Numbered from the stretch's first letter, positions 36,231 through 46,972 are shown. The stretch is 64,000 nucleotides of DNA from Ruminiclostridium cellobioparum subsp. termitidis CT1112 (GCF_000350485.1 NZ_AORV01000017.1:46425-110424), one strand, 5' to 3'. Notes: generated by a model not told the origin, from the sequence alone. A program made the numbers and translations.

Positions 36231-37043
36231 TTATGAATTTTTCTTCTGAACACACCTCCGGCCAAGATCAAAGCCATAGCCATTGGGCAATACATGAATT
36301 GTAACATTTGACAGTGCTATTATATCTTCGGAATTCAATTCCGAAACATTTGAGTTCTGAATGGTTCTGCCGTCAATAACCGTAACGCAGTTGGTGCCCA
36401 CAACTTCAAAGGAAGCATTGGCATGAACCTTAATTGCGGTATCCTCATCAATGCCGATGCCAAGAATAGACGGATTCTGGGCAACACCTACAAGAAGTCT
36501 CCCCAGCCTGCCTCTCTGCTCAAAATGCTGATCCAGTATAACCTGTTCCATCAGTCCGAGTCCGGGTGACATTCCCAATGTGCATTTCCTTGCAGCCGAA
36601 TTACTGTTGCCATCGACAATCATAACACTGCTCATGGCAGATGCACCTGCACTGGTTCCTATAATCGGCACTCCCTTTCTATATAAGTCCAGAAGTACAC
36701 CAAAGGTTTTCGTTCCGCCTAATATGCTTGTTATTCTTAACTGATCTCCTCCTGTAAAAAAAACTCCTGCTGCACCTGATATCCTTTGTGCTACAGAGTC
36801 GTCATTTGCATCGCTTCTATTGTCAATATTTAAAACATCTATGTTCTGTACTCCCAGCCTGGAAAAAACATTCCTGTATTCTTCTCCAACCTCCTGGGGC
36901 TTTTGTGTTGCTGTTGTCAAAACAGTTATTTTGGCTTCGGGTCCTCCGCACATTTCTATAGCATGCTTAAGGACACTGCTCTGTCCCCACTTATCTTCAG
37001 CTCCCCCTATGATCAATAAGTTACCGTTAACTAGCTCACCCAT
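36231..37043 (-). CDS. cphB: Cyanophycinase
   Basis: Serine peptidase (S51 family) that releases beta-Asp-Arg dipeptides from cyanophycin. 270 residues. Motifs: NLLIIGGAEDKWG at the start, GVFFTGGDQLRI, and the nucleophile elbow PIIGTSAGASAMS with Ser in GTSAG; DQHFEQRGRLGRLLV and GIGIDEDTA complete the family pattern. No signal peptide, so it is the intracellular storage-mobilising form. First gene of the cphB-cphA group. Confidence 0.96.
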   Translation of the reverse strand: MGELVNGNLLIIGGAEDKWGQSSVLKHAIEMCGGPEAKITVLTTATQKPQEVGEEYRNVFSRLGVQNIDVLNIDNRSDANDDSVAQRISGAAGVFFTGGDQLRITSILGGTKTFGVLLDLYRKGVPIIGTSAGASAMSSVMIVDGNSNSAARKCTLGMSPGLGLMEQVILDQHFEQRGRLGRLLVGVAQNPSILGIGIDEDTAIKVHANASFEVVGTNCVTVIDGRTIQNSNVSELNSEDIIALSNVTIHVLPNGYGFDLGRRCVQKKNS

Positions 37044-37105
37044 TATTTTCCTCCAATTTAAATAAAAATAAATCCACCCTTTTGAGATGGTGCGCTCCTC
37101 CGGGA

Positions 37106-37411
37106 CTATATCATAAGCGGAAGCTGTAAACCCGCCACTGATAATATATTTAATACATCTTTGGCCAAACCAAGAAACTTACTGCTAAAAGCAAGACCCA
37201 ACCCCATAAGAACAATGGAAGTTACTACAAGGAAAACTCCAAGCCTGCTTTTATTATTTTTGGTTGCAAGAATTCCTGAAATAACACCAATCATTCCAAA
37301 TACAAAGGGATAAAAGAATAGTGATAAAATAGCTGACATCCAACCGATAAAAAGAAATAGTATTCTTTTTACGTTTTCATAATGATTTGTAATTCCCTGA
37401 ACATTATCCAT
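37106..37411 (-). CDS. Small multi-span membrane protein, unknown function
   Basis: 101 residues with a GAGGAG site before ATG 37411. Two to three hydrophobic segments (ILFLFIGWMSAILSLFFYPFVFGMIGVISGILA at about 18-50, LGVFLVVTSIVLMGLGLAF at about 57-75) separated by NNKSR, the layout of DUF4190-like membrane proteins. The last 20 residues are amphipathic. It reads toward cphB with a 62-bp gap. Function unknown. Confidence 0.7.
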   Translation of the reverse strand: MDNVQGITNHYENVKRILFLFIGWMSAILSLFFYPFVFGMIGVISGILATKNNKSRLGVFLVVTSIVLMGLGLAFSSKFLGLAKDVLNILSVAGLQLPLMI

Positions 37412-37667
37412 AATGTACTCCTCATAAAACCTTGCACTATCTGTTTTATTTCTGTTTCATAGCGTATTATTTACAGTTTATACAGTTAATATTCACTTTT
37501 AAAAACAGTTGAAATCAAGGATTCTGCAAGTGCAGCTGCCAAAACTTTCATTAAATATATGCTTGCTGACCCGGGAAAACATCATAGAAATCATATATTC
37601 TCTTGATATACTTTTCGTGATGTGAGAAAATTATACCTTAAAGACATTAATATGGGGATTTTGTAAA

Positions 37668-38552
37668 ATGAATAGAGATAGAAAAAACAATAAATTATTC
37701 GCTTTGATGGCTATTACTGCTACAGTAATATTTTGGGGTTATTCATTCGTAAGTACAAAAATTTTACTCAATGACCTTCCGCCCGTCACCATTGCATTTT
37801 TCCGTCAGGTAATAGCCGCCGTCGTACTCGCTGTCATATTATACATAAAAAAGCTGTTTGTGAGAATGCCGGCAAAAGATGTTTTTCTCCTGTTTGCCTC
37901 CTCTTTTTTCGGAATAGTTTTATATTTTTTATTTGAAAATATGGGTTTAAAATATACAACTGCCTCAAACGGTTCGATTATTGTCGCTGCTGTACCAATT
38001 TTTACTTTAATAACAGAATCGCTGTTTTACAAGTTTAAAATAACCTCCAGGGTAATTGTCTGCGTCATCATTTCAATAATCGGGGTCTTCCTGGTTATTT
38101 TCGAGAAGGGTCTGGATTTTTCCTCGGGCTATACCAAGGGAAATCTTCTGATGATCGGTGCCATGGTTACCTGGGTCATATATACCATTATCTGCAAAAG
38201 CCTGACAGGCAAATATAACGGTATCGTAATAACCGCCTATCAAATGGCAGCAGCCTCTGTGCTTTTTATACCCCTTATCATACCTGAATTTAAACAATGG
38301 CAAAGCCTGTCGGCCTATTCTCTGGCCAACCTGCTGTATTTGGCCCTGTTTTGCTCAGCATTGGCATATTATCTGTACAATGTTGCAGTTAAAGGCCTTG
38401 GGGCTACTGTTTCATCGATGTTCCTGAATCTGATTCCCGTGGTGTCTATTATAGGAGGTGTACTGGTGCTTGGTGAAACCGTTTCATTTATACAAATCGG
38501 CGGCATGCTGCTGATAATGTTCAGTTTAATATTCGTCAGGCAGAAGTATTGA
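37668..38552 (+). CDS. EamA/DMT-family transporter (RhaT-like)
   Basis: 294 residues with ten predicted membrane helices arranged as two EamA repeats (FALMAITATVIFWGYSFVSTK first; GNLLMIGAMVTWVIYTIICK second). The first repeat has the typical FFRQVIAAVVLA stretch and the second ends VSIIGGVLVLGETVSFIQIGG. Inner-membrane exporter or importer of metabolites such as amino acids; substrate cannot be told. Stands alone on the plus strand with a ribosome site hardly better than GGGGATT before the ATG. Confidence 0.88.
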   Translation: MNRDRKNNKLFALMAITATVIFWGYSFVSTKILLNDLPPVTIAFFRQVIAAVVLAVILYIKKLFVRMPAKDVFLLFASSFFGIVLYFLFENMGLKYTTASNGSIIVAAVPIFTLITESLFYKFKITSRVIVCVIISIIGVFLVIFEKGLDFSSGYTKGNLLMIGAMVTWVIYTIICKSLTGKYNGIVITAYQMAAASVLFIPLIIPEFKQWQSLSAYSLANLLYLALFCSALAYYLYNVAVKGLGATVSSMFLNLIPVVSIIGGVLVLGETVSFIQIGGMLLIMFSLIFVRQKY

Positions 38553-38730
38553 AAGCTGAAGAAGTTGCTATAAATACTTACCGGCTCTTTTAAACTCCAT
38601 ATCATGAACCCTCGTGGGCAATATAAGGATAAATGTAAAATTTCCAGGTTAATAATTAAAATCTGGTAAATCTACATATATTAATAATATCTTTTTGTCC
38701 TACTAAAGTTTATTATGGAGGAAACTAAAA

Positions 38731-39819
38731 TTGAAAAAAGCCGCTTGCGTAGTTGTTCTCAGTATATTCTTTGTCGGCTGCACAAACCTCTCCCAGCCAA
38801 ATGTCATAGATGACAAAACAGAACTGATGGCTTTGCCTGAAAATGCTACCGATAATACCGGGACACATAATGTATCCGATGCCAAAAGTTCCGGGGCAGC
38901 GCAGGCTCCCGACATGTTTGAAGTTATTGAAAAACCGCGCTCTGAAAGTTTCAATCCGCTCTATAAAATTACAGGCGGCCAAAAGCCTGTTAACATATTT
39001 GGCCGGAATAATAACGTATATATCACATCTCATGAGCTTAATGAAATAAACCTGAAAGCTTTAAAACAAATAGAAACAGATAATACCGCCGGCAGCAAAC
39101 TTCTGGTCAATCAGGACAATCCCCTTCCTGAAAATTTTATACCGCAAAATCTGGTCAATATCGACTCCGGCAAGGTAAAGCTGGAGTACCCGGAACTCAA
39201 ACTGCTGCCTGTTACTCTCAAAGCCCTGTATTCCATGGTAGAAGCTGCAAAAGAGGCTGGTGTAAAAGGTTTTATAATAAACAGTGCTTACAGGAGCCTC
39301 ACAACTCAGCAGCAAATATTTGACGCCAACCTGAGCGGTTTTAAGAAAAGCTCCAAAACTTATGAAGAAGCCTACGCAAAAACAAGACAGCTGGTGGCAC
39401 TCCCGGGTAATTCCGAACACCACACCGGACTGGCCGCCGACATATTCAGTGTGAACGGACGCCACAGGAACGATTTTAAAGGCACAAAGGAACAAGTCTG
39501 GCTCAATACCAATCTCCAGAAATACGGCTTTATAATCAGGTATCCGCAGGACAAGACAAAGGAGACCAATGCTGTCTATGAACCCTGGCATATAAGGTAT
39601 GTGGGTATTCCCTTAAGCATATATATGAAAGAAAAAAACCTCTGTCTCGAAGAATTTTACAGTAAAATATTTTCAGGTGAGGTCTTAGGAGACAGTAAAA
39701 GTGCATTTATGGGAATTAAGAAGGCACAGCAGGTATTTACCGATGAAGCACTTATGTCTAAAGTTTCCCTGGAGAAAATCAATGAGAATAATGTACTGCT
39801 GACTTTACAGCTGGGGTAG
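38731..39819 (+). CDS. VanY-type D-alanyl-D-alanine carboxypeptidase lipoprotein
   Basis: 362 residues. TTG start with ATGGAGG upstream. Lipobox in VVLSIFFVGC (Cys about 16) anchors it outside. After a linker of about 100 residues comes an M15B peptidase domain: SAYRSLTTQQQIFD, zinc ligands in SEHHTGLAADIF (His, Asp) and the ExxH-type EPWHIRYVG. Trims the terminal D-Ala of peptidoglycan pentapeptides. Not in a van resistance cluster, so it is probably a housekeeping or germination/sporulation-related cell-wall enzyme. About 65 residues after the catalytic His form a C-terminal extension. Confidence 0.9.
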   Translation: MKKAACVVVLSIFFVGCTNLSQPNVIDDKTELMALPENATDNTGTHNVSDAKSSGAAQAPDMFEVIEKPRSESFNPLYKITGGQKPVNIFGRNNNVYITSHELNEINLKALKQIETDNTAGSKLLVNQDNPLPENFIPQNLVNIDSGKVKLEYPELKLLPVTLKALYSMVEAAKEAGVKGFIINSAYRSLTTQQQIFDANLSGFKKSSKTYEEAYAKTRQLVALPGNSEHHTGLAADIFSVNGRHRNDFKGTKEQVWLNTNLQKYGFIIRYPQDKTKETNAVYEPWHIRYVGIPLSIYMKEKNLCLEEFYSKIFSGEVLGDSKSAFMGIKKAQQVFTDEALMSKVSLEKINENNVLLTLQLG

Positions 39820-39891
39820 CAGGTGCTTTTCGTAGCTTGAAATTGTGGTAATTGAAATTTTGTTTTTGCTTTACGGATAGATTTAAATAAG

Positions 39892-40062
39892 TATCAACTG
39901 GTACGCGAGTATAACTTCATGAAATAAGATGCACGGTTAAAAACAATTGCGTAAATTGTCGACGACGGTAAAACCGCTTTAAATAAGTCGATACAATTTT
40001 CGCAATTGTTTTGGGTGCGTCCTTATCTTATGAAGTTAGTACGGGAGTTCCCAGTTGATATA
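39892..40062. repeat. Long (about 170 nt) imperfect hairpin element
   Basis: Left arm from TATCAACTGG (39892) mirrors right arm ending CCAGTTGATA (40060). Matching blocks run inward: TAACTTCAT/ATGAAGTTA, GATGCAC/GTGCGTC, AACAATTGCG/CGCAATTGTT, AATTGT/ACAATT, CGAC/GTCG. About 75 nt per arm with small bulges. It fills the gap between two convergent genes. Could be a palindromic mobile element or a structured RNA; no protein-coding potential. Confidence 0.7.
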
Positions 40063-40110
40063 AAAATATTACCTTAGTAAAGTATAAATTAAATTAACTA
40101 GTACTGCAGG

Positions 40111-41886
40111 TTAAATTAATTTATACCTTTGAAGCAATTCTTCCACGATTGTTCCCGAAACCTTCTTGAGTGCCCTCTTCTCCACAAGGCTGGCAATGAA
40201 TGGAAGCTTTATATCGGTGAGCTTCTTACCATCCATCATTTTGGAGGTTGAGTCCAGGAGCACCCTCACGTCATAGCAGGAGTTGAAAACCTCCGGAACC
40301 CCCCGGTCCACGTCCAGAAGCGTGTATACTGCTTCCATTGCAGTTCTGACAGAATATTCTGTTGTAAATACCGTATCACGTACCGTATCTGCAAACTGTC
40401 CAATAAACGCAAAGTTTACGCTGCCCTCAGGAACTACCTTTGGCCTGTCCCCTTTTGTCCTTGGCATAAAGAATGCAGTTATATACGGCATCATGCATGG
40501 AATACAGTGTGCCCCCGTCCTGGCCATTTCAGGGATTTCATGTTCGGGCACACCCATATGGTAGAGCCATTCCTGCACGATCTCATTACCGGTACACTCC
40601 CTCATGGGCTTCTTTATAAAGTCCCCCGGAACATCGGTATACAGTCCGTAAACCCATACCACCAGCTGACCCTTGGGCTGCTCCCTGAAGTGCGGCTGGC
40701 GGTTAAGAGTATAGCTCATAAGCCAGCTGGAATCTTTCACGGTAATAATACCTCCGGTGACAACTTTCCCTGAAAACGGATCCCGCTTGCACATTTTCTC
40801 AATGTATTTGGGAATTCTGTCATCAAGTGTTGTTACCGTTGCAGATTCCCAGTTGGTGGCACCGATGTCCGAACAAAATTTTCCCGGCCGCCCGAAAGCC
40901 GGGTCCTGCGCCGCGATATTCTTCCACAGCTGCCAGCAGCCCCCTTCACCCGGATTGGTATTCATTTCGGGTGCATGGTCATCATCCCCCAGAGTAGAAT
41001 TTTCAGTACAGCTTCCATTGGTTACAAATACCAAATCGTCCTCTACAAGATCAATGGTTTCATTTCTGCCTTCGTGTACAAGAACAAGCTGCTTTGCAAC
41101 CTTTTTATTTCCCCTGATGTCAAAGATGACATTGGTAACCTGCGTGTCATACTGGAAGTGTACTCCATGTGCTTCCAAATATTTCATCATAGGCAGGATA
41201 AGTGATTCGTACTGGTTGTATTTTGTAAATTTCAGTGCTGAGAAATCCGGCAGTCCTCCGATATGATGTATGAAGCGCTGCAAATACAATTTCATTTCAA
41301 GGGCACTGTGCCATTTCTCAAAAGCAAACATTGTTTGCCAGTAAAGCCAGAAGTTTGAGGAATAAAATTCATTGTCAAAAACATCATTAATTGTTTTATC
41401 GTACAAATCCTCATCCTTTGTCATAAACAACTTTATTATCTGCATTGAAGCCTTTTCCGACAGCGTAAATTTTCCGTCGGTGTGTGCATCCTGCCCGCGG
41501 TTTACCGATGCGCGCATGAGTGAATAGTTCGGATCATGCTTATTGAGCCTGTAAAATTCATCAAGGACCGATATCCCTTCGGTCTCCGTGGATGGAATGG
41601 ACCGGAACAGATCCCAGAGGCATTCGAAATGGTTTTCCATCTCTCTCCCACCCCGGATTATAAAACCCTTTTGGTCATCCCTTATACCGTCACAGGCACC
41701 GCCGGGAAGCTTCATTTCCTCAAAGATATGAATATGTTCGCCTTTCATTTGTCCGTCCCGGACCAGGAAACATGCCGCTGCCAAAGCAGCCAGACCGCTT
41801 CCTACAAGATAAGCAGATTTTTTATCAACGTCCTTCGGTTTTTCAGGACGTGCAAAGGCTTCATAGTTACCGTTTGAATAATACAT
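40111..41886 (-). CDS. ohyA: Oleate hydratase (myosin-cross-reactive antigen family)
   Basis: FAD-dependent hydration of the cis-9 double bond of unsaturated fatty acids to 10-hydroxy products, a detoxification step. 591 residues, family length. Motifs: [21 protein letters not shown] (nucleotide loop), [31 protein letters not shown], and [17 protein letters not shown]. Start ATG 41886 after GGGAGG; the frame is open 25 codons further without a site. The TetR gene lies just upstream in the same direction and is the likely controller. Acts at the membrane face or cytosol. Confidence 0.95.
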   Translation of the reverse strand: MYYSNGNYEAFARPEKPKDVDKKSAYLVGSGLAALAAACFLVRDGQMKGEHIHIFEEMKLPGGACDGIRDDQKGFIIRGGREMENHFECLWDLFRSIPSTETEGISVLDEFYRLNKHDPNYSLMRASVNRGQDAHTDGKFTLSEKASMQIIKLFMTKDEDLYDKTINDVFDNEFYSSNFWLYWQTMFAFEKWHSALEMKLYLQRFIHHIGGLPDFSALKFTKYNQYESLILPMMKYLEAHGVHFQYDTQVTNVIFDIRGNKKVAKQLVLVHEGRNETIDLVEDDLVFVTNGSCTENSTLGDDDHAPEMNTNPGEGGCWQLWKNIAAQDPAFGRPGKFCSDIGATNWESATVTTLDDRIPKYIEKMCKRDPFSGKVVTGGIITVKDSSWLMSYTLNRQPHFREQPKGQLVVWVYGLYTDVPGDFIKKPMRECTGNEIVQEWLYHMGVPEHEIPEMARTGAHCIPCMMPYITAFFMPRTKGDRPKVVPEGSVNFAFIGQFADTVRDTVFTTEYSVRTAMEAVYTLLDVDRGVPEVFNSCYDVRVLLDSTSKMMDGKKLTDIKLPFIASLVEKRALKKVSGTIVEELLQRYKLI

Positions 41887-41958
41887 AATTACCGACCTCC
41901 CATAATCAATTGAAATCATACTTATACTATAATTATTGCCGGCAATAAAATGAATAGA

Positions 41959-41995
41959 CAAAAAAGCCGTTGTGCCTAAAACTTTGACACAGCGG
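41959..41995 (-). terminator. Terminator of the TetR gene
   Basis: Minus strand CCGCTGTG (41995-41988) pairs with CACAACGG (41974-41967) with one mismatch, then TTTTTTG. It separates tetR from ohyA, so they are probably transcribed apart, at least partly. Confidence 0.65.
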
Positions 41996-42032
41996 TGATA
42001 TTGTTTAAAATTTATACATAACGGTATGTTTG

Positions 42033-42587
42033 TCAGGTCCTGTATTTCTCCAGTGCCCGCTTTATGTCTCCCTGGATGAGTGTGCTTATATGCTCTACTA
42101 TCTTTTCAGGGTCGTCCTTCATACCTCTTCTGATCCAGTCAAGCATCAAGCCCACAAAGGCAAATTTGTAAAAATCGGCAATGAATTTTTTATCGTTATC
42201 TCTTACAGCCATTCCCGCCGCCTGCTCCTCAACAACTCCTATGAGCAGATTGTACGTAACATCATAGAGATAACGCTCCAATTGATCACGGCTTATGGAA
42301 TGATATGTGTTTATAACTAAATTTTTATTTTCAAGTGCATATTCAAACACCTGCAAAAAACCCTGCTGCCAGGTATCATAGGTCTTTTTCCCGTTCAGAG
42401 CCGCAGCAGCCCCCGTCAGGAACATCCATTCCACCAGGTCGTAAATATCCTGAAAATGATAATAAAAAGTCTGCCTGTTTACTTCACAGTCCTCTACAAT
42501 ATCAATTACTGTGATCTTGTCAAGCGGCTTCTGTGAAAGAAGTTTTTTTAAAGAGGCTGCCAGAGCCTTTTTTGTTATTTGTGACAT
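42033..42587 (-). CDS. TetR-family regulator (DhaS/TetR_C_7-like)
   Basis: 184 residues. N-terminal helix-turn-helix [35 protein letters not shown] at about 20-55 is typical of the DhaS/AcrR-like branch in Firmicutes, with the rest an all-helical ligand domain. AAGGAGAATT precedes ATG 42587. Position directly before ohyA suggests it senses fatty acids or another membrane stress and controls the hydratase; inference from context. Confidence 0.9.
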   Translation of the reverse strand: MSQITKKALAASLKKLLSQKPLDKITVIDIVEDCEVNRQTFYYHFQDIYDLVEWMFLTGAAAALNGKKTYDTWQQGFLQVFEYALENKNLVINTYHSISRDQLERYLYDVTYNLLIGVVEEQAAGMAVRDNDKKFIADFYKFAFVGLMLDWIRRGMKDDPEKIVEHISTLIQGDIKRALEKYRT

Positions 42588-42902
42588 AATTCTCCTTAAA
42601 TTTCCGAGTAGTACCGTCAGGTTAAGTTTATTATATCATTTTAGTTTCAGGCAGACATACTCCTTTTATGTCGCAAGAAATTTACTGTTTGAAATTTTCT
42701 GGTGTACACATTCAAACTCAGTATTACAAGTGTATCAACGCCGTTCCAATAAATTCCTATCCTCTAAAACAAAAACACAGCTGTGTACCGGGACAGATCG
42801 GTCTCCCAGTGCATATGCTGCGTTTTTTGAATTCCAGCACGCTTTTAGTTGCGCGCTAATTTCCTATAAATATGACATAAAAAATATATAATGCTATCTT
42901 TA
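42588..42902. other. Intergenic region (315 bp) between leuB and tetR
   Basis: No gene supported. A short hairpin at 42836-42857 (AGCGCGC pairing with GCGTGCT on the minus strand) follows leuB but has no T-run. The open frames on the plus strand lack ribosome sites. The tetR promoter should lie at 42590-42680; I cannot place it. Confidence 0.4.
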
Positions 42903-43973
42903 TTAAAGCTCAGCCCTGATGATTCTTCCCATTTCCCTGGTTCCCACCACATTAGTTCCGGCTGAGGCAATATCCCCCGTTCTAAAGCCTTTATCCAGCA
43001 CCCGTACAACCGCACTTTCAATAGCGTCGGCTTCAGCAGGCAGGTCCAGAGAATATCTGAACATCATAGCCAGGGAAAGTATGGTAGCAATAGGATTTGC
43101 CTTATCCTGTCCCGCAATGTCGGGTGCAGAACCGTGTATCGGTTCATATAGGCCAAGCCTGGTGGCACCCAGACTTGCCGAAGGCAGCATGCCTATTGAC
43201 CCTGTGATCATTGAGGCTTCATCCGATAAAATATCACCGAATATATTACTGGTGAGTATCACATCAAACTGTGCGGGATTTCTGACCAGCTGCATTGCAG
43301 CATTGTCAACATACATATGGCTTAAGGCCACTTCCGGATAGTCCTTTGCAACTTCTTCCACCACCTGCCTCCACAGTCTTGAGCTTTCAAGCACATTGGC
43401 CTTGTCCACAGACATCAGCTTCCTGCCCCGCTTCATGGCTGTTTCAAAACCCACTTTTGCAATCCTCACTATTTCAGCCCTGCTATACATTTCAGTGTCA
43501 TAAGCGGCCTCTCCGCCTTCAGTATCAAGTCTGCCTCTCTTACCGAAGTAGATTCCGCCCGTGAGTTCCCGTATAACCATTATATCAATGCCGTTGCTTA
43601 TTATTTCCGACTTGAGCGGGGATGCCTCTTTAAGAGCACCGTATATAATTGCAGGTCTGAGATTTGCATAAAGTCCCAGTGCTGCCCTGATTCCCAGAAG
43701 CCCTGCTTCAGGCCTCAAATGCCCCGGAAGCGTGTCCCACTTGGGTCCGCCTACCGCACCCAGCAAAACTGCATCGCCGCCTTTGCAGGCGTCTATTGTG
43801 GACTGTGGCAGCGGTACTCCATGCTTATCTATTGCAACTCCGCCCATATCGGCTTCAGTCAGCTGAAAGCTGTGTCCAAATTTGCCGCCTATCAGCTTAA
43901 GTACTTCCAAAGCCTCCCCTATAATATCAGGACCTATTCCGTCTCCCGGAAGCACAGTAATTTTAAAATTCAT
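42903..43973 (-). CDS. leuB: 3-isopropylmalate dehydrogenase
   Basis: Third step of leucine synthesis: oxidative decarboxylation of 3-isopropylmalate with NAD+. 356 residues. Motifs: [18 protein letters not shown], the substrate loop [30 protein letters not shown] and the metal/NAD region [27 protein letters not shown] with [21 protein letters not shown]. Last gene of leuCDB, 36 bp after leuD. Full length and intact. Confidence 0.97.
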   Translation of the reverse strand: MNFKITVLPGDGIGPDIIGEALEVLKLIGGKFGHSFQLTEADMGGVAIDKHGVPLPQSTIDACKGGDAVLLGAVGGPKWDTLPGHLRPEAGLLGIRAALGLYANLRPAIIYGALKEASPLKSEIISNGIDIMVIRELTGGIYFGKRGRLDTEGGEAAYDTEMYSRAEIVRIAKVGFETAMKRGRKLMSVDKANVLESSRLWRQVVEEVAKDYPEVALSHMYVDNAAMQLVRNPAQFDVILTSNIFGDILSDEASMITGSIGMLPSASLGATRLGLYEPIHGSAPDIAGQDKANPIATILSLAMMFRYSLDLPAEADAIESAVVRVLDKGFRTGDIASAGTNVVGTREMGRIIRAEL

Positions 43974-44009
43974 GATCTCATCTCCTCTTTACTTAAGCTG
44001 CTGCCGAAA

Positions 44010-44504
44010 CTATTTCGCCAATGACTTCTTAATATATTCAACCAGGCCGTTTGCAGCAATCAATTCCTGCATGAACTCAGGGAAAGGCTGTCCTTGATAG
44101 GTCTTCCCTGTTGTAAGATTTTTGATTACACCTTTATCAAAATCTATCTCTACCTCATCCCCGTCTTTGATGTTCTGGGCCGCCTCAGGGCACTCCAGGA
44201 TAGGAAGCCCGATATTTATGGCGTTTCTGTAAAATATTCTGGCGAAGGTTTCGGCTATGACACAGGATATTCCCGATGCCTTGATGGCAATAGGAGCATG
44301 TTCCCTTGAAGAACCGCAGCCAAAATTTTTGCCGGCAACCATTACATCTCCTTTTTGCACTCTTGCGGTGAATTTTTCATCAAGATCCTCCATGCAGTGG
44401 CTTGCAAGTTCGGCAGGATCTGTTGTATTCAAATACCTTGCAGGTATGATTACATCAGTATCAACATTGTTTCCATATTTGATGACTTTACCTTTAGCGT
44501 TCAT
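44010..44504 (-). CDS. leuD: 3-isopropylmalate dehydratase small subunit
   Basis: Small (swivel) subunit of isopropylmalate isomerase, 164 residues. [20 protein letters not shown] and [19 protein letters not shown] are the family signatures; [13 protein letters not shown] follows. Compact form as found in clostridia and archaea. I use ATG 44504, which has GGAGTG before it; 12 more codons are open upstream without a site. Pairs with LeuC encoded 80 bp upstream. Confidence 0.96.
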   Translation of the reverse strand: MNAKGKVIKYGNNVDTDVIIPARYLNTTDPAELASHCMEDLDEKFTARVQKGDVMVAGKNFGCGSSREHAPIAIKASGISCVIAETFARIFYRNAINIGLPILECPEAAQNIKDGDEVEIDFDKGVIKNLTTGKTYQGQPFPEFMQELIAANGLVEYIKKSLAK

Positions 44505-44584
44505 AATTTCACTCCATTTCCGGCGTACCGCCCGCAGCATATAATAATTTTCAATAGAATTTGTCGTAATATTTTAAATTGCCG

Positions 44585-45844
44585 TTAAATCTCATCGGGA
44601 CCGGCAATTTTGCCTGCTACCGCCGATGCCGCTGCAATTGCCGGTCCGGCAAGATATACTTCGCTTTCCGGGTGGCCCATACGGCCTACAAAGTTTCTGT
44701 TTGTGGTGGCTACTGCTCTTTCACCCTTTGCAAGGATTCCCATATGTCCTCCCAGGCAAGGTCCGCAGGTAGGTGTGCTCACTGCTGCTCCGGCTTCGAT
44801 AAATATGTCGAACAAGCCTTCATTCATGGCCTGTTTCCAAATCTTCTGAGTTGCAGGAATAATAATGCAGCGCACATCCTCATGTACTTTCCTGCCCTTT
44901 AAGACTGCCGCTGCAACCCTCATATCCTCTATACGGCCGTTTGTGCAGGAACCGATCACAACCTGGTCTATCCTGACGTCACCTACATTATCGATGGTAC
45001 GTGCATTTTCAGGCAGATGCGGGAAGGCAACAGTGGGTTTGATCGCTGCCAGGTCAATTTCGTATACCTCTGAATAAACTGCATCCTCATCTGCTTTAAA
45101 TACTTCATATGATCTCAAGGAATGTTCCCTGACATATTCCACAGTCTTTTCATCCACTTCGAATATACCATTCTTACCGCCGGCTTCTATAGCCATGTTT
45201 GCCATTGAAAACCTGTCGTCCATGGACAGTGCACTGACTCCGTCACCTGTGAATTCCATGGATTTGTACAGTGCTCCATCCACACCAATCATGCCGATAA
45301 TGTGCAGAATTACATCCTTACCTCCAACCCACTTCTGAGGTTTTCCACTGAGTACAAATTTTATTGCTTCAGGCACCTTGAACCAGGCTTCACCGGTGGC
45401 CATACCCGCTGCCATATCCGTGCTTCCGATACCTGTGGAGAAGGCCCCCAGTGCACCGTAGGTACAGGTATGCGAATCGGCCCCTATCACCACGTCTCCC
45501 GGAACTACCAGGCCCTTCTCGGGAAGGAGTGCGTGTTCAACTCCCATCTGGCCAACTTCAAAGAAGTTCACTATGCCCATTTTTTTTGAAAACTCTCTGC
45601 AAACCTTAACCTGCTCGGCTGATTTGATATCCTTGTTAGGAGTAAAGTGATCAGGAACTATAGCGATTTTATTCCCGTCAAATACCCTGTCCAGGCCAAC
45701 CTTTTCAAATTCCTTTATAGCAACAGGTGATGTTATATCATTTCCCAATACCATATCCAGTTTAGCCTTTATCAGCTGTCCTGCCGCTACCGAATCCAAG
45801 CCGGCATGAGCTGCAAGGATTTTTTGTGTCATTGTCATACCCAT
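44585..45844 (-). CDS. leuC: 3-isopropylmalate dehydratase large subunit
   Basis: Large [4Fe-4S] subunit of isopropylmalate isomerase, 419 residues, the expected size of the clostridial/archaeal LeuC type. Cluster cysteines lie in [15 protein letters not shown] and in [38 protein letters not shown] is the active-site loop. Start ATG 45844 with GGGGAGG 9 nt before; an earlier ATG at 45868 would overlap that site. First gene of leuCDB; a palindrome at 45908-45925 lies upstream. No T-box or leader peptide was recognised. Confidence 0.96.
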   Translation of the reverse strand: MGMTMTQKILAAHAGLDSVAAGQLIKAKLDMVLGNDITSPVAIKEFEKVGLDRVFDGNKIAIVPDHFTPNKDIKSAEQVKVCREFSKKMGIVNFFEVGQMGVEHALLPEKGLVVPGDVVIGADSHTCTYGALGAFSTGIGSTDMAAGMATGEAWFKVPEAIKFVLSGKPQKWVGGKDVILHIIGMIGVDGALYKSMEFTGDGVSALSMDDRFSMANMAIEAGGKNGIFEVDEKTVEYVREHSLRSYEVFKADEDAVYSEVYEIDLAAIKPTVAFPHLPENARTIDNVGDVRIDQVVIGSCTNGRIEDMRVAAAVLKGRKVHEDVRCIIIPATQKIWKQAMNEGLFDIFIEAGAAVSTPTCGPCLGGHMGILAKGERAVATTNRNFVGRMGHPESEVYLAGPAIAAASAVAGKIAGPDEI

Positions 45845-45907
45845 ATTAACGAACCTCCCCATATCCATAATTGACTTTGGTAAATTATATTGACTTTGTA
45901 AAATATA

Positions 45908-45925
45908 AATTAGTAATTACTAATT
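45908..45925. promoter_or_regulatory. 18-bp perfect palindrome upstream of leuC
   Basis: AATTAGTAATTACTAATT, 64 bp before the leuC start, in AT-rich DNA where the promoter should be. A candidate operator; the cognate regulator is unknown. Because the region is AT-rich, chance formation is possible. Confidence 0.4.
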
Positions 45926-45987
45926 AGCTTTATTAATCTTAATTTTTATATCGGATACCTTTCTATGCTTACAAACGGCTAAAAGAC

Positions 45988-46046
45988 AAGAACACTTTTT
46001 AACCTTGGCTTAAATTCATTATACAATAAGGCTAAAAAGTGTTCTT
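45988..46046 (-). terminator. Terminator hairpin after the AraC-type gene
   Basis: Arms AAGAACACTTTTTAACCTT (45988-46006) and its near-complement (46028-46046, one mismatch) form a 19-bp stem. It begins 24 nt past the AraC-family stop; on the minus strand TTGTCTTTT follows. Lies between that gene and the leuC promoter. Confidence 0.7.
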
Positions 46047-46069
46047 CATGATATTTACCGTTATCTTTT

Positions 46070-46972
46070 CTAATTATGAATGTTTTTTGACGAATTACGG
46101 TACTGCATGGGTGTCATATTTATCTGTTTTTTAAACATGTCATTAAACCGCTGCTGGTTGGAAAAGCCCACGCTGTGAGCAATTTCGCCGACCTTCATAT
46201 CGGTCTCCTCCAAAAGCTCGCAGGCACGTTTTATTCTGATATTCAAAAGATACTGCATTGGGCTCAAACCGGTAACCTCCTTAAATGCCCTCGTAAAATA
46301 GCTGGGGCTGAGGAAGACATATTTTGCTATATCGGTTATTGAAATCTCTCTTTCAAAATTATTGTGTACAAACTGAATTGCCGAATGCATAAGTTCCTTT
46401 ATTTTCGGGCTTTTATTCTTTATGCTGTTTTCCCATTCGGCCTTCAGTGCCCTGGATATGAGAACAAACAGTTCCATCAGCATAAGATAGTCCAGCAATT
46501 CACTTCCCAGCTGGTCACTTGCTTTTTCCTTAAGTATTCTGTTCAGAAGTATTATTATGTCATTTTTCTGACTCACCTTAAGTTTTATAAAAGCACCGGA
46601 CTCCCTTCCGCTGACAAAGTTTATAAAATCTTCGAGTGAAGCCTCCGACATAGCCAGATTTGACTGGTTCATAAACTTAAAATACAGGACTATGAAGTCA
46701 CATCCTCCGTCCGAGGTAACCTCCAGCTTGTGGTGCTGATGCGGCTTTATGATAACTATATCGTTTGATCCTACAGTTACCGCCTGGTCTCCTATTTCAA
46801 ACAGACCTCCACCCGATTTAATGTATACCATTTCAAAGGTTTCGTGGATACTAAGCCCTTTCGACCATTCGGCATTCCGATACCGCTCTATGGCCTTTAT
46901 GCTGGTTACAGGTATAAAACTTGCCGCTCCCAGAACGCCTTCCCATGCTTTTGGAATTGACGTAGATTTCAT
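46070..46972 (-). CDS. AraC-family transcriptional regulator with cupin N-terminus
   Basis: 300 residues. N-terminal AraC-binding cupin (SIHETFEMVYIKSGGGLFEIG, IVIIKPHQHHKLEV) and a C-terminal pair of helix-turn-helices (ISITDIAKYVFLSPSYFTRAFKEVTGLSP; KVGEIAHSVGFSNQQRFNDMFKKQINMTP). Start ATG 46972 chosen because GGGGGCGGGG lies just before it; GTG 47005 gives 11 more basic residues. Not next to sugar genes, so the ligand and targets are unknown; reads toward leuC but has its own terminator. Confidence 0.9.
   Translation of the reverse strand: MKSTSIPKAWEGVLGAASFIPVTSIKAIERYRNAEWSKGLSIHETFEMVYIKSGGGLFEIGDQAVTVGSNDIVIIKPHQHHKLEVTSDGGCDFIVLYFKFMNQSNLAMSEASLEDFINFVSGRESGAFIKLKVSQKNDIIILLNRILKEKASDQLGSELLDYLMLMELFVLISRALKAEWENSIKNKSPKIKELMHSAIQFVHNNFEREISITDIAKYVFLSPSYFTRAFKEVTGLSPMQYLLNIRIKRACELLEETDMKVGEIAHSVGFSNQQRFNDMFKKQINMTPMQYRNSSKNIHN

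Noticed and set aside
45845..46069. T-box or leucine leader upstream of leuC
   Set aside because: No T-box sequence and no Leu-rich leader ORF; the hairpin present ends the AraC-type gene.
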